Shown here: positions 8,048 to 17,103 of the stretch, piece after piece | Numbering within the stretch: position 1 is the stretch's first letter | Layout: every line of letters starts with the position of its first letter | From: Paenibacillus taichungensis | GTDB taxonomy: Bacteria > Bacillota > Bacilli > Paenibacillales > Paenibacillaceae | Direction: 5' to 3' | DNA: 64,000 nucleotides | Assembly: GCF_013359905.1 (NCBI RefSeq) | Contig: NZ_JABMCC010000115.1 | Coordinates: 372,001 to 436,000 of the forward strand | Position numbers and translations under genes: made by a program | The notes under the pieces: model-generated | Told to the model about the DNA's origin: nothing | The model's database searches: none | What the model saw: only the letters and a program-made list of their open reading frames with translations

Positions 8048-8800
8048 GTGTGCAGTCTGCTGATATCCTCCACTCACCAACAACGTCTGATTGATGTGAT
8101 GAATTCATTACCGGTACAACCAAAGTACTCCAAAGCAGAGCTGCTGATTAATGATCTGAAATTAAGCTCAGCGGGAGAGGTGGAGATGTTCTACTCTCCA
8201 CATAATGAATATATCAATCCTTCTGCAAAAGTCATGCTTGTGGGCATCACACCAGGCTGGCAGCAAATGGAGATTGCATATAGAACGGCTATCCAGGCTT
8301 TGAAAGCACACAAATCATATGAGCAAGCCTGTAAAGAAGCCAAAATAGCAGCAAGAATGGCCGGCTCCATGCGTAGCAATTTGATTCAGATGCTCCAGGA
8401 AATAAGCTTGCATGAATATTTAAAAGTGCCCCATGTGCAAAGGCTGTTTGAAGCAGATTGTATATTGTTACATACAACTTCTCTGGTTCGATATCCGGTC
8501 TTGGTGAATAAGCAAAATTACAATGGACATCAGCCTTCTATTACTCAAAATAAATTTTTGTATCAAGCTGTACTTGAATCATTTCTGCCTGAAGTTGAAC
8601 AGTTAAAGCATCCTCTTATTATTCCATTAGGAAAGTCGGTGGAGGCTGTACTCCATCAATTGCTAGATGAACATCGGTTAGTTGAAGGGAAAATTTTATG
8701 GGGGTTCCCTCATCCATCTGGTGCCAACGGCTCTCGTGTGAAACAGTTTCTTCATAACAAAGCGGGGATGCAGAGCATTCTGAGGGGATGGCGTGATTAA
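8048..8800 (+). CDS. Uracil-DNA glycosylase superfamily-like protein
   Basis: A protein of about 235-250 residues. It shows two signature blocks of the uracil-DNA glycosylase fold: an early VGITPGWQQME (compare the GxxPG motif that positions the active-site water) and a late GFPHPSGANG (compare the HPS DNA-intercalation loop). The spacing between them fits a single UDG-like domain, but sequence agreement is otherwise weak, so base-excision activity is inference. The start is unclear. AAGGAG (8043-8048) overlaps GTG 8048, but is ideally placed (8 nt) for a CTG at 8057. ATG 8099 has no good Shine-Dalgarno. The gene lies alone between two two-component operons; a TATAAT-like -10 is near 8000. 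Confidence 0.6.
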   Translation: MCSLLISSTHQQRLIDVMNSLPVQPKYSKAELLINDLKLSSAGEVEMFYSPHNEYINPSAKVMLVGITPGWQQMEIAYRTAIQALKAHKSYEQACKEAKIAARMAGSMRSNLIQMLQEISLHEYLKVPHVQRLFEADCILLHTTSLVRYPVLVNKQNYNGHQPSITQNKFLYQAVLESFLPEVEQLKHPLIIPLGKSVEAVLHQLLDEHRLVEGKILWGFPHPSGANGSRVKQFLHNKAGMQSILRGWRD

Positions 8801-8841
8801 ATTTCTTGCGTGTTTCTTGCTTTTTACAAATTCAATAATAG

Positions 8842-8847
8842 TATAAT
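8842..8847 (+). promoter_or_regulatory. -10 hexamer TATAAT upstream of the second response regulator
   Basis: A perfect TATAAT with no convincing -35, which suggests an activator-assisted promoter. Transcription would start near 8854, too close to the ATG at 8860 for a ribosome-binding site. This supports ATG 8890 as the translation start of the regulator. Confidence 0.55.
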
Positions 8848-8889
8848 GATTACGACTACATGACATGGAAACAGGAAAAGAGGAAACAA

Positions 8890-9564
8890 ATGCCTACAAT
8901 ACTAGTTGCTGACGATGATCCGAACATTCGTGAACTCGTCTGTTTATTTTTGAGAAATGACGGATTTGAAACGGCTGAAGCTGCGGATGGGAAGGAGGCA
9001 CTGACCGTTTACGGCTCAACACATGTCGATCTTGTTGTGCTTGATATCATGATGCCTATCATGGATGGTTGGACGTTATGTAAGGAGCTACGAAGAGCCA
9101 ATCCTGATCTTCCGTTGCTCATGCTGACGGCGAGAGGGGAGACCTGGGAGAAAGTGAAGGGATTCGAACTGGGAACCGATGATTATCTGACGAAACCGTT
9201 TGATCCGTTGGAGCTCACGGCTCGTGTTCGAGCATTACTGAAACGATACAAAATCGGCTCCACGCAGACGATCCATTTCGGCAACGTCATCCTGGATCGA
9301 CAAACCTACAAGGTGACGAGCGGAACAGAGTCGCTTACGTTGCCGCTGAAGGAGTTCGAATTGCTCTATAAACTCGCTGGAACACCCGGACAAGTCTATA
9401 CACGTGAGCAATTGATCGATCAGATCTGGGGCATTGATTACGCCGGTGATGATCGAACAGTAGACGTACATATTAAACGCCTGCGTGAACGATTCGCAAC
9501 AACAGCCGATTTTCGGATCGAAACGGTGCGAGGTCTGGGGTACCGGCTTGAGGTTTACGAATGA
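8890..9564 (+). CDS. OmpR/PhoB-family response regulator (second system)
   Basis: A 224-residue regulator, closely similar to the one at 6172-6846. The acidic pocket is D8-D9-D10, the phospho-acceptor is D52 in VVLDIMMPIMDG, and the switch Lys is in LTKPFDP. The winged-helix DNA-binding domain (about 130-224) has RTVDVHIKRLRERF and TVRGLGYRLE. ATG 8890 is preceded by GAGG at 6-nt spacing; ATG 8860 has no Shine-Dalgarno and sits almost on the predicted transcription start. The near identity of the recognition-helix region in the two regulators suggests they may share DNA sites, such as the TTCATA repeats. Overlaps its kinase by ATGA. Confidence 0.93.
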   Translation: MPTILVADDDPNIRELVCLFLRNDGFETAEAADGKEALTVYGSTHVDLVVLDIMMPIMDGWTLCKELRRANPDLPLLMLTARGETWEKVKGFELGTDDYLTKPFDPLELTARVRALLKRYKIGSTQTIHFGNVILDRQTYKVTSGTESLTLPLKEFELLYKLAGTPGQVYTREQLIDQIWGIDYAGDDRTVDVHIKRLRERFATTADFRIETVRGLGYRLEVYE

Positions 9565-10928
9565 TTAGATCGTTATATATCCGTGTGGTCCTGACATTTC
9601 TGGTCTCCGTCATCGCCGGCACGGTCATTTCTTTTTTTGTGTCCACGATGATATTCGAAGATCAATTGAATGAAAATGCTCAAATTAACATACGTAACTT
9701 CGGCCAGGATATCGTGCAGATTTACAAGACCCTTCCATTAAGTGAAGCAGAATCGTACGTTAGTGGAATGAAGCTACTGAATTCATATCATATTCGAATT
9801 TACGATGCAACGGGTCAGTTCCAGTCGTATGGAAAGCTTAACGGACATAAATCGGCCACGGTGACGAAAGAGCAACTAAAGAAAGTGCTAGATGGAGGCG
9901 TAGTTCAGGACAATCCGAATGGTATTGCAACAGTTCTTTTAGGTTTGCCGGTGAAAACGGAAATGGGAGCGAAAGCCATGTTTTTTGAGACACTCACTCC
10001 CCCATCTTCATTGTTTGTCGTCCAATGGGCTTCGATCTTTGCAACCTGTTCATTGATTGCGGGAAGTATTATCATTCTGATTGCTTCCATATTTTTGGTT
10101 AGACCGATCAAAAAACTGACAAAAGCAACGAAGCGGATCGCTGCTGGAGATTTCAACGTCAAGTTGAATATTAAGCAAACCGGAGAACTGGGCACACTGG
10201 CGCGCAGTTTTGAAGAAATGATTCATGATTTGCAGCAGTTGGAGCAGATGCGCAGGGAATTTGTAACGAATGTGTCACACGAGGTTCAATCTCCGCTGAC
10301 TTCGATATCCGGTTATGCTCAAGCACTGAAACAAGTAAATCTCTCAGAGCAAGAAAGAAGCCGATATCTTGAGATTATCATCGCTGAGGCGAAGCGGATG
10401 TCCAAAATGAGTGATAATCTGCTCAAGCTAAGTATGCTTGAATCGCAGTCGCAGCAACCACGACTTAGCACACTTAGCCTGGATGAACAGATCAGGCGGG
10501 TCATTGTAACTCTCCAGCCGCAATGGTCTGCTCGCAACATTCACTTTGAGCTCGATCTCCAAGCTGTTAAAGTATTGGCTGATCACGACCAGCTGAACCA
10601 GGTATGGACAAATATTCTCAGCAACGGTATTAAATTTTCCAAAGATGGCGGCGTAATTCACGTCAGCACCAAGCAGGATATCAAGATCGTGACTATTCGA
10701 ATCTCCGACACAGGTATCGGTATCCCCCTTGAAGACCAGAAGCGCATATTCGAACGATTTTTCAAGTCGGATCGTTCTCACAGTCGCAAGTATGATGGCA
10801 GTGGTATGGGACTTGCTATCGTTAAACAGATTGTATCGCTTCATCAAGGGGACATACGAGTAGAAAGTGAACCTGGTCAAGGAACGACCTTTATTGTCAC
10901 GTTGCCCATCACTCCACCAACGGAATAG
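9561..10928 (+). CDS. Sensor histidine kinase with extracellular sensing domain
   Basis: A 455-residue kinase. The first membrane helix is at about 7-28, an extracytoplasmic domain of about 120 residues follows, and the second helix is at about 150-173. Then come a HAMP domain (VRPIKKLTKATKRIAAGDF), HisKA with H240 in NVSHEVQSPLTS, and HATPase with NILSNGIKF, DTGIGI and DGSGMGLA motifs. The cytoplasmic half resembles the kinase at 6843, but the input half differs completely: this one has a true external domain, the other only a short loop. Two paralogous systems with different inputs therefore probably converge on similar outputs. Followed by a strong terminator. Confidence 0.93.
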   Translation: MIRSLYIRVVLTFLVSVIAGTVISFFVSTMIFEDQLNENAQINIRNFGQDIVQIYKTLPLSEAESYVSGMKLLNSYHIRIYDATGQFQSYGKLNGHKSATVTKEQLKKVLDGGVVQDNPNGIATVLLGLPVKTEMGAKAMFFETLTPPSSLFVVQWASIFATCSLIAGSIIILIASIFLVRPIKKLTKATKRIAAGDFNVKLNIKQTGELGTLARSFEEMIHDLQQLEQMRREFVTNVSHEVQSPLTSISGYAQALKQVNLSEQERSRYLEIIIAEAKRMSKMSDNLLKLSMLESQSQQPRLSTLSLDEQIRRVIVTLQPQWSARNIHFELDLQAVKVLADHDQLNQVWTNILSNGIKFSKDGGVIHVSTKQDIKIVTIRISDTGIGIPLEDQKRIFERFFKSDRSHSRKYDGSGMGLAIVKQIVSLHQGDIRVESEPGQGTTFIVTLPITPPTE

Positions 10929-10993
10929 TTAGGCTTATAGGATAAGGTGAATGTGTAGAATATTCATCCGATTGTCTAAACCATATTTTCAGG

Positions 10994-11040
10994 CCACGTT
11001 TCACATGCAAGCTCCCTCGCATGTGAAACGTGGTCTTATT
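10994..11040 (+). terminator. Terminator after the second two-component operon
   Basis: A perfect 15-bp stem, CCACGTTTCACATGC with GCATGTGAAACGTGG, has a 10-nt loop. It is followed by TCTTATTTTG. Confidence 0.9.
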
Positions 11041-11047
11041 TTGTTAG

Positions 11048-11064
11048 TTCATATTCCGTTCATA
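11048..11064 (+). promoter_or_regulatory. Direct-repeat regulatory site B
   Basis: TTCATATTCCGTTCATA differs from site A in one spacer base. It lies 84 bp upstream of the first alpha/beta hydrolase start. The second TTCATA could serve as a weak -35, with a -10-like hexamer 16 bp downstream. Confidence 0.65.
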
Positions 11065-11148
11065 TTGTCGTCATGATGAGGACATCTTTGTTGGTTAGTC
11101 TTGAATTAAAGGTTTGTTACAGCCATTAAACAGATGAGACAGGAGCAG

Positions 11149-12138
11149 ATGAGTGTGACACAAGAAACCGAGAAGAAACAGTCGGGTCGATCCAAAACAA
11201 AGAAAGTATTAAACATTTTGCTTAAAGTATTTGGTGCAATCGTTATAGTCATCCTACTTTTCGTGGCCACCGTGTATAGCGTTAACAAAATCAGCAGTCA
11301 TTCGGAGCAAAAAAGAATGGAAACGTATGGACAGCGTGTATCTGTAGATGGAAAACAGATGAATATCAGCATTCAAGGAAAAGGAGAAGAAACGATCGTC
11401 CTTTTACCAGGGTTTGGAACAGCATCACCCGCACTTGATTTTAAGCCACTTATTTCAGAACTATCCCCCTATTATAAAGTCGTCGTGGTTGAACCTTTTG
11501 GTTATGGATTGAGTGATCAGACCGAAAGGGAGCGCAGTACAGCAAATATCGTAAGTGAAATCCACGAAGCGCTGCAAAGTCTTCATATTGATCGGTATAT
11601 TCTCATGGGTCATTCCATTTCCGGGATCTATAGCCTGGATTATGTGAACAAATATCCAAACGAAGTAAGTGCATTTGTCGGACTGGATAGCAGTGTTCCA
11701 ACGCTTAGTGAACAAAAGATTGATTCGTCAGATACACAACCGATTAAATGGTTCCGTAACTTAGGTTTCGCGCGATTACAATTAAAACTGAGTGCTGACC
11801 CTTATGATGGACTGCCTTATGATGAGCAGACTAAAGAACAATTGAACATTTTGATCCGAAAAAATATGTATAATACCACTCAATTAAATGAGGCAGAGAG
11901 TATGTATTCCAACTTTAAAGCAGCTGAACAGCTAACGTTCCCTGTTAATCTGCCGGTTCTTTTCTTTGTTCAAAAGAATCATCCGGCAGCGGAGAATTGG
12001 ATTCCTGAACACGAGAAGTTAATAAAGGATTCTGTACATGGTGAAGTGGTGCTGCTGGAAGCAAATCATTATCTGTATCGTTCCCATGCCAAAGAAATTG
12101 CGGAAAACTTTATGGGATTTATGAAGGAAATCCAATAA
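11149..12138 (+). CDS. Membrane-anchored alpha/beta hydrolase, paralogue 1
   Basis: A 329-residue protein. A basic N-terminus (about 1-20) and one membrane helix (about 22-45) place the catalytic domain outside the cell. The alpha/beta-hydrolase fold shows the oxyanion strand LLPGFGT and nucleophile elbow GHSISG with S156. A C-terminal His in ANHYLY is the likely third triad member; the acid is not certain. ATG 11149 follows AGGAG by only 3 nt, and a GTG at 11155 has better spacing. The two other paralogues in the cluster share this sequence closely. The upstream ATG 11134 has no Shine-Dalgarno. Preceded by direct-repeat site B. Substrate unknown: an ester, lactone or amide, possibly an antimicrobial. 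Confidence 0.85.
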   Translation: MSVTQETEKKQSGRSKTKKVLNILLKVFGAIVIVILLFVATVYSVNKISSHSEQKRMETYGQRVSVDGKQMNISIQGKGEETIVLLPGFGTASPALDFKPLISELSPYYKVVVVEPFGYGLSDQTERERSTANIVSEIHEALQSLHIDRYILMGHSISGIYSLDYVNKYPNEVSAFVGLDSSVPTLSEQKIDSSDTQPIKWFRNLGFARLQLKLSADPYDGLPYDEQTKEQLNILIRKNMYNTTQLNEAESMYSNFKAAEQLTFPVNLPVLFFVQKNHPAAENWIPEHEKLIKDSVHGEVVLLEANHYLYRSHAKEIAENFMGFMKEIQ

Positions 12139-12199
12139 TGTGTTCACGGAAATTTATCCGACAATGACGTCTCCGTAAATTTATTAATTTATTTGCTTG

Positions 12200-12216
12200 T
12201 TCATATTCAGTTCATA
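12200..12216 (+). promoter_or_regulatory. Direct-repeat regulatory site C
   Basis: TTCATATTCAGTTCATA is identical to site A and lies 88 bp upstream of the second hydrolase. The downstream 30 bases (TTGATGTCACGGGGAGTACA and on) closely match those after site D, so the whole promoter appears duplicated. A TACATT hexamer lies 16 bp after the second half-site. Confidence 0.68.
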
Positions 12217-12304
12217 TTGATGTCACGGGGAGTACATTTTCATTGGTTAAGATTTCATTAGCAGCAAAGAAGAAAGCCGAACTAACAGTTCAAGACAGGA
12301 GAAG

Positions 12305-13294
12305 ATGAGAGTGACACAGCCAGAGGAAAAGAAAGCGAAGAATGGATCGAGGGCCAAGAAAGTACGGAATATTATACTTAAAATACTAGGAGCAATCGTA
12401 ATCGCCATTATTTTGTTTCTAGGTATTGTTTATATCACGAATGTGATCAGTAGCAATTCCGAAGCGAAAAAGATTGAGCCTTATGGTCAGCACGTATCTG
12501 TAGACGGGAAAAATATGAATGTGCTCATTCAAGGTGAAGGCAAGGAAACGATTGTGCTTCTGCCTGGTTTTGGAACAGCAACACCAGCGCTTGATTTCAA
12601 GCTGCTTATTGATGAATTATCTCCATATTACAAAGTTGTTGCAGTTGAGCCTTTCGGTTACGGATTAAGTGATGGAACAGAAAAAGAAAGAACTACAGAA
12701 AATATCGTAAGTGAAGTTCATGAAGCTCTGCAGCAACTTGATATTCATCAGTACATGCTCATGGGTCACTCTATTGCAGGCATTTACGGCATTGATTATG
12801 TGAACAAATATCCGGATGAGGTAACTGCCTTCGTCGGTATTGACAGTAGTGTTTCCACCCAACCAAGTATTACAGATGCGAAGTTCCCATTAAAAACGTT
12901 TGCTCTTCTCAGAAATACAGGTCTCTTAAGATTAATGATGAAAGTGAGTGCAGACCCCTATGAGGGACTTGCATTTAATGGTCAGACGGTTGAGCAGATG
13001 AAAATGATCTCGAATAAAAACATGTATAATCCCACGTCATTAAACGAGATGGATCATATTTATTCCAATTTTAAAGGTGCTCAAGGTTTAACCTTCCCTA
13101 CAGACCTTCCACTTCTTCTCTTTGTACAAGCAAATAATGAAGGTGTAGAAGGATGGATACCGCTGCATGAAGGGCAGATCAAAGATTCGGTACATGGGAA
13201 AGTAATCACAATGGATGGTTCACATTATTTACACCATACTCAATTCAAAAAAATTGCTGAAGACGTTAGAGCTTTTATGAACGAAGCAAAATAA
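12305..13294 (+). CDS. Membrane-anchored alpha/beta hydrolase, paralogue 2
   Basis: A 329-residue paralogue of the preceding gene with the same plan: basic tail, one membrane helix at about 22-45, then an extracytoplasmic alpha/beta-hydrolase domain. It carries LLPGFGT, elbow GHSIAG with S156, and a C-terminal GSHYLHHT carrying the probable catalytic His. AGGAG lies 3 nt before ATG 12305 and 9 nt before an in-frame GTG at 12311. The GTG may be the true start, as in the other copies. It has its own direct-repeat promoter (site C) rather than depending on its neighbour, and a terminator follows. It probably arose by tandem duplication including the promoter. Confidence 0.86.
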   Translation: MRVTQPEEKKAKNGSRAKKVRNIILKILGAIVIAIILFLGIVYITNVISSNSEAKKIEPYGQHVSVDGKNMNVLIQGEGKETIVLLPGFGTATPALDFKLLIDELSPYYKVVAVEPFGYGLSDGTEKERTTENIVSEVHEALQQLDIHQYMLMGHSIAGIYGIDYVNKYPDEVTAFVGIDSSVSTQPSITDAKFPLKTFALLRNTGLLRLMMKVSADPYEGLAFNGQTVEQMKMISNKNMYNPTSLNEMDHIYSNFKGAQGLTFPTDLPLLLFVQANNEGVEGWIPLHEGQIKDSVHGKVITMDGSHYLHHTQFKKIAEDVRAFMNEAK

Positions 13295-13348
13295 ATATGG
13301 TGTAAACGTACACGCTTTGACTTAACAGGTGTGTATGAACGAATATGA

Positions 13349-13372
13349 AAACCGTCCTGCGGGGCGGTTTTT
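13349..13372 (+). terminator. Terminator after hydrolase paralogue 2
   Basis: A nine-bp stem, AAACCGTCC with GGGCGGTTT (one G-T pair), with loop TGCG and a T-run. Confidence 0.85.
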
Positions 13373-13426
13373 CCATAGTTAGTAAATCCAATTCGGATGA
13401 TGTCCGTGATGAAAGAGAGGATTCAA

Positions 13427-14881
13427 ATGAGATTATTTGAAATACTTTTAGTTTTATCCTGTTTCGCTTTACTGGTAGATCTATTGTTTATTAAAAGAAG
13501 TGCCAAGAAAATAGGCTTGGGTTTGGGTATAGGAAGTAGCGTTATATTATTAGTTCAATTATTTGTTGAGGGATACAGATGGCAGTTGCTTTTGGTATAT
13601 ATCATGACGGCGCTATTCATACTCATCGTTTTATTCAGACATTCCGAAAAGATGGTGAATCTAAAAATAGGGAAGTTCTTGAAATATAGTTTATCTTCCC
13701 TAATCGTCATTCTGCTGGTTGTTTCTACTGCCTTGTCTGTATACCTACCTGTTTTTAATTTGCCGAAGCCGGATGGTCCAGAGAAAGTGGGTACTCAAAC
13801 GTTTCATTTTACAGACCAGAATAGAGCTGAAGTCTTAACTGAAGATCAAAGCGACAAGAGGGAGTTAATGGTCCAATTCTGGTATCCTACTGAGAACATG
13901 AATAACAACAAGCGTGACACGCTGTTTCCAAATGATAAAGAAATGTTCAAAACGTATATTAAGAGCTTCTCTGCTTCTTTAAAACTGCCCGAATTTTTGC
14001 TCGACTACTTGAAGTATAGTCAAACCAACTCTTATGAAAATGTAGAAATATTACCTTCCACAAGTCCTTATCCCGTGGTACTGCTATCTCATGGTATGGG
14101 AACCAGTAGAGTTCTACAAGCATCACAGGCCGAGAATCTGGCCAGTCATGGTTTTATCGTGGTCACAATCGATCATACGTACAGCACCTTTGCTACCCTT
14201 TTTCCGGATGGCCGTGTAACGGGCTATACAACAAAAATGACAACCATAGATGACCGCAGTGAAGTTGGGGATATATGGACAAAAGACGTTGAGTTTGTTA
14301 TCGATCAAATCGAAAAGCTAAATTCAGGTGTAATTGAAAGCCAATTTAAAGGGAAGATCGATTTAAATAACATAGGCGCGATGGGACATTCTTTTGGGGG
14401 TGCAACGGCGTTTAATGCAACGTATTTAGATCAACGAATCAAGGCCGGGGTTAATATGGATGGGTCACTGAATGAAGTAGAAGATAGAGATGATATAAAC
14501 AAGCCGTTTATGTTTATCAGATCGGGAAATTTTGAAGACTGGTTAGCCAATTTTGAAAGTGATAGAAATTCGGATGACGAAGTAACTAAGTTTCTTTCAG
14601 ATGAGCTGCACATTATGAAAACGGTTATCAATCAGGGGGGGAATGTGATTTATATAGAAGGAACCCAGCACTTCAATTTCACGGATCTTCAATTCTATTC
14701 GGAGCTGATTAAACTGTCCGGAATTACAGGAGACATCAATGGTAAAAGAGGGTCGAACATCGTAAATCAATATGTACTTGATTTCTTTAATAAGCAATTG
14801 AAAGGAACGGGCGGAACTCTAATTCAGGGGCCGAGCGACTTGTATCCAGAGGTGAAATTTGTAGATCCGAAAGAACTCTAA
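13427..14881 (+). CDS. Polytopic membrane protein with PAF-acetylhydrolase-like domain
   Basis: A 484-residue protein. The N-terminal ~115 residues contain about four membrane helices (MRLFEILLVLSCFALLVDLL onward, ending near VSTALSVYLPVFN). The rest is an alpha/beta hydrolase of the platelet-activating-factor acetylhydrolase family: oxyanion strand LLSHGMG, elbow GHSFGG carrying the nucleophile Ser, catalytic Asp in VNMDGS and His in GTQHFNF. ATG 13427 follows AGAGAGG at 6 nt; ATG 13397 lies ten codons upstream without a Shine-Dalgarno. It is followed 23 bp later by a beta-lactamase-fold gene, probably in one operon. Likely hydrolyses short-chain esters or lactones at the membrane surface. 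The fusion to a multi-pass domain is notable. Confidence 0.8.
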   Translation: MRLFEILLVLSCFALLVDLLFIKRSAKKIGLGLGIGSSVILLVQLFVEGYRWQLLLVYIMTALFILIVLFRHSEKMVNLKIGKFLKYSLSSLIVILLVVSTALSVYLPVFNLPKPDGPEKVGTQTFHFTDQNRAEVLTEDQSDKRELMVQFWYPTENMNNNKRDTLFPNDKEMFKTYIKSFSASLKLPEFLLDYLKYSQTNSYENVEILPSTSPYPVVLLSHGMGTSRVLQASQAENLASHGFIVVTIDHTYSTFATLFPDGRVTGYTTKMTTIDDRSEVGDIWTKDVEFVIDQIEKLNSGVIESQFKGKIDLNNIGAMGHSFGGATAFNATYLDQRIKAGVNMDGSLNEVEDRDDINKPFMFIRSGNFEDWLANFESDRNSDDEVTKFLSDELHIMKTVINQGGNVIYIEGTQHFNFTDLQFYSELIKLSGITGDINGKRGSNIVNQYVLDFFNKQLKGTGGTLIQGPSDLYPEVKFVDPKEL

Positions 14882-14904
14882 TTTAAACTCAGGAGATGAT
14901 GTGA

Positions 14905-16995
14905 ATGGGACGACAAACGGGAAAACGAACTTCAATCACCGCCTTAACTCTGGTGTTAATGATGTTAGCTCCAATGTCAGTCATGGCCGCACCAGCTACG
15001 AGTAACAACAGCGATCTGACGTATGAACCAACCAGGAAAATAGTAGCGGAGAAAGCGAAGATCCTTACTGAGACGTACGGTACGACCAGTGTGCAATATG
15101 CATTAATCGATGCTGGAGAGATTGTGGTGTCCGGTCAAACGGGCAAGAACGATATCAATAACAAGGTGCCTCTTACTTCGAACACGATCTATGGCATTGG
15201 TTCAACCAGTAAAATGGTGCTTACAGCGGCTGTAATGAAGCTGGTTGACGAAGGCAAGATTGATTTGGATAAGCCTGTTGTGAACTATATCCCTGACTTT
15301 AAAATGAAAGATAATCGCTACAAACAAATCACACCACGCATGCTGTTAAATCATTCTTCCGGTCTGTTGGGCAGCTCCGGCAGCAATGCCACCTTGTACG
15401 GAGATAATGATACCTATTCACATGACACTTTTCTGGATCAATTGGCGACACAGACTCTAAAAGCCGATCCAGGAGAATACTCCGTATATTGTAACGATGG
15501 TTTTACATTAGCGGAGATTCTAGTCGAAAGAGTTAGTGGCATGGGCTTTACTGCTTTTATACACAAGTATATTACAGAGCCTCTGGACATGAATCATACC
15601 AAAACACCACAGGATGTGGTTGAGCCAGCAGAAATGGCGGGAATCTATTCTCCTTTATATGAAGGCCAGCTTCCACAAGAGAATTATAATATCATCGCTA
15701 CTGGTGGCATTTACTCTACCGCTGAAGATCTTGTGAAATTTTCACAGATCTTCACGGGCGAGGTGGAAGGCATTCTTTCCAATAAGTCTGTAGAAGCTAT
15801 GGCGCAAGAAGAATACAAAAGAGGCATGTGGCCGGAGGATAGCGATACGTCTATATCTTACGGGTTAGGATGGGATAGTGTGAATTTGTTCCCATTCAGT
15901 GAATACGGCATCAAAGCAGTAACGAAAGGTGGAGATACGATATCGTATCACTCATCATTAATCGTACTGCCGGAATACAATCTGGCTGCAGCCGTTACCT
16001 CTTCAGGTGGGACAAGTGCCAAAGATCAGTTCATTGCGAGTGAATTATTACTCAGTGCACTTGAGGAAAAGGGTATCATTACAGAACGGAAGCCAGAAAA
16101 GTCATTTGGGGTACCCGTGAAGGCAGATATACCTAAAGAGATATCCACGTATGCAGGTATGTATGGCGGCAATAATTCGGTTAAGAAGATCGAAATGAAT
16201 CATGCTGGACAACTGACTGTATCCACACTCGCTGCTCCGAGTGATTCAGCTCAAAAGTATACTTATACATCAGATGGTACTTTTGTTAACGATGAAGGCA
16301 CAGAAAAGTTGAAATTTGTTACGGAGAAGAACGGAAGTACGTATCTGTGGTCTCGATCATATATATCCTTACCGGGTCTTGGGCAGTTGGCTTTCTCAGA
16401 ATATACAGCGGAGAAGCTAGAAGCCAATACATTACCCGAAGATGTAACAGCCGCTTGGCAGAAGCGTGAAGGTAAAAGATATTACGTGGTAAATCAGAAA
16501 TATACATCAACGGTTTATCTCCATTCGTCACCAATTCTCCCGATTCATGCGGATAAAGAGACCCCAGGGTATATGTCTAATATTAAGATTATTGGAGCAA
16601 ACGAAGCAGTCACTGCGCTGCAAATCCCTGGCATGGCTGGTCGTGATACAAAGGAAATCTATTTCTCTAAAAAGAACGGAGTGGAGTACATTACAGCCGT
16701 AGGTAGCGTATTCGCCAGTGAGGAAATTGTACAACCACTCTATTCGGGTAAACAATCCGCAACAACCATTCAAGCAGATGGATATGCCAAATGGTTTTCG
16801 GTACCAGCAACTGTGAAAGGAAAAGTTATGACGGTTAAGATGCCTGCAAATGGAGCCTTTGCAGTATATGACCAGACGGGTATTTGCATTAACCACACCG
16901 TGGTCAGCGGTAAGAATGAGGTTGTGTTACCAGAAAACGGCCGCATTGTATTTGCAGGCGACGTTGATTCCAAATTTGAAATTTCATTGAAATAG
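14905..16995 (+). CDS. Secreted beta-lactamase-fold serine hydrolase, paralogue 1
   Basis: A 696-residue secreted protein. The signal peptide covers residues 1-29 (ends VMAA). The serine beta-lactamase/penicillin-binding-protein fold (about 45-385) shows S100-T-S-K103 (motif 1), Y195-C-N197 (motif 2) and K341-G-G (motif 3). The class is AmpC/EstB-like: esterase, D-aminopeptidase or carboxypeptidase. Residues about 400-696 form a C-terminal region of unknown fold, shared only with the two paralogues here. ATG 14905 follows AGGAG. Co-transcription with the upstream PAF-acetylhydrolase-like gene is likely (23-bp gap). Whether it hydrolyses beta-lactams, peptidoglycan stems or esters cannot be told. 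Confidence 0.87.
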   Translation: MGRQTGKRTSITALTLVLMMLAPMSVMAAPATSNNSDLTYEPTRKIVAEKAKILTETYGTTSVQYALIDAGEIVVSGQTGKNDINNKVPLTSNTIYGIGSTSKMVLTAAVMKLVDEGKIDLDKPVVNYIPDFKMKDNRYKQITPRMLLNHSSGLLGSSGSNATLYGDNDTYSHDTFLDQLATQTLKADPGEYSVYCNDGFTLAEILVERVSGMGFTAFIHKYITEPLDMNHTKTPQDVVEPAEMAGIYSPLYEGQLPQENYNIIATGGIYSTAEDLVKFSQIFTGEVEGILSNKSVEAMAQEEYKRGMWPEDSDTSISYGLGWDSVNLFPFSEYGIKAVTKGGDTISYHSSLIVLPEYNLAAAVTSSGGTSAKDQFIASELLLSALEEKGIITERKPEKSFGVPVKADIPKEISTYAGMYGGNNSVKKIEMNHAGQLTVSTLAAPSDSAQKYTYTSDGTFVNDEGTEKLKFVTEKNGSTYLWSRSYISLPGLGQLAFSEYTAEKLEANTLPEDVTAAWQKREGKRYYVVNQKYTSTVYLHSSPILPIHADKETPGYMSNIKIIGANEAVTALQIPGMAGRDTKEIYFSKKNGVEYITAVGSVFASEEIVQPLYSGKQSATTIQADGYAKWFSVPATVKGKVMTVKMPANGAFAVYDQTGICINHTVVSGKNEVVLPENGRIVFAGDVDSKFEISLK

Positions 16996-17006
16996 ACGAA
17001 ATCTTT

Positions 17007-17041
17007 ATCCCCTTTAAGTAGACACTTAAAGGGGATATTTT
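17007..17041 (+). terminator. Terminator after serine hydrolase paralogue 1
   Basis: A perfect 13-bp stem, ATCCCCTTTAAGT with ACTTAAAGGGGAT, loop AGAC, then ATTTTT. Confidence 0.9.
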
Positions 17042-17103
17042 TATGACGAAAAAAGGAAGGATCAGGGATCGTATATCATTATGTACTCAAATTTTTTTGC
17101 CTG

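Noticed and set aside
13334..13349. Reverse-oriented TTCATA-N4-TTCATA (10-bp period) upstream of the PAF-acetylhydrolase-like gene
   Set aside because: It points away from the gene, has the wrong period, and is followed immediately by a terminator, so it is unlikely to be a sixth promoter site. It may be a decayed relic.
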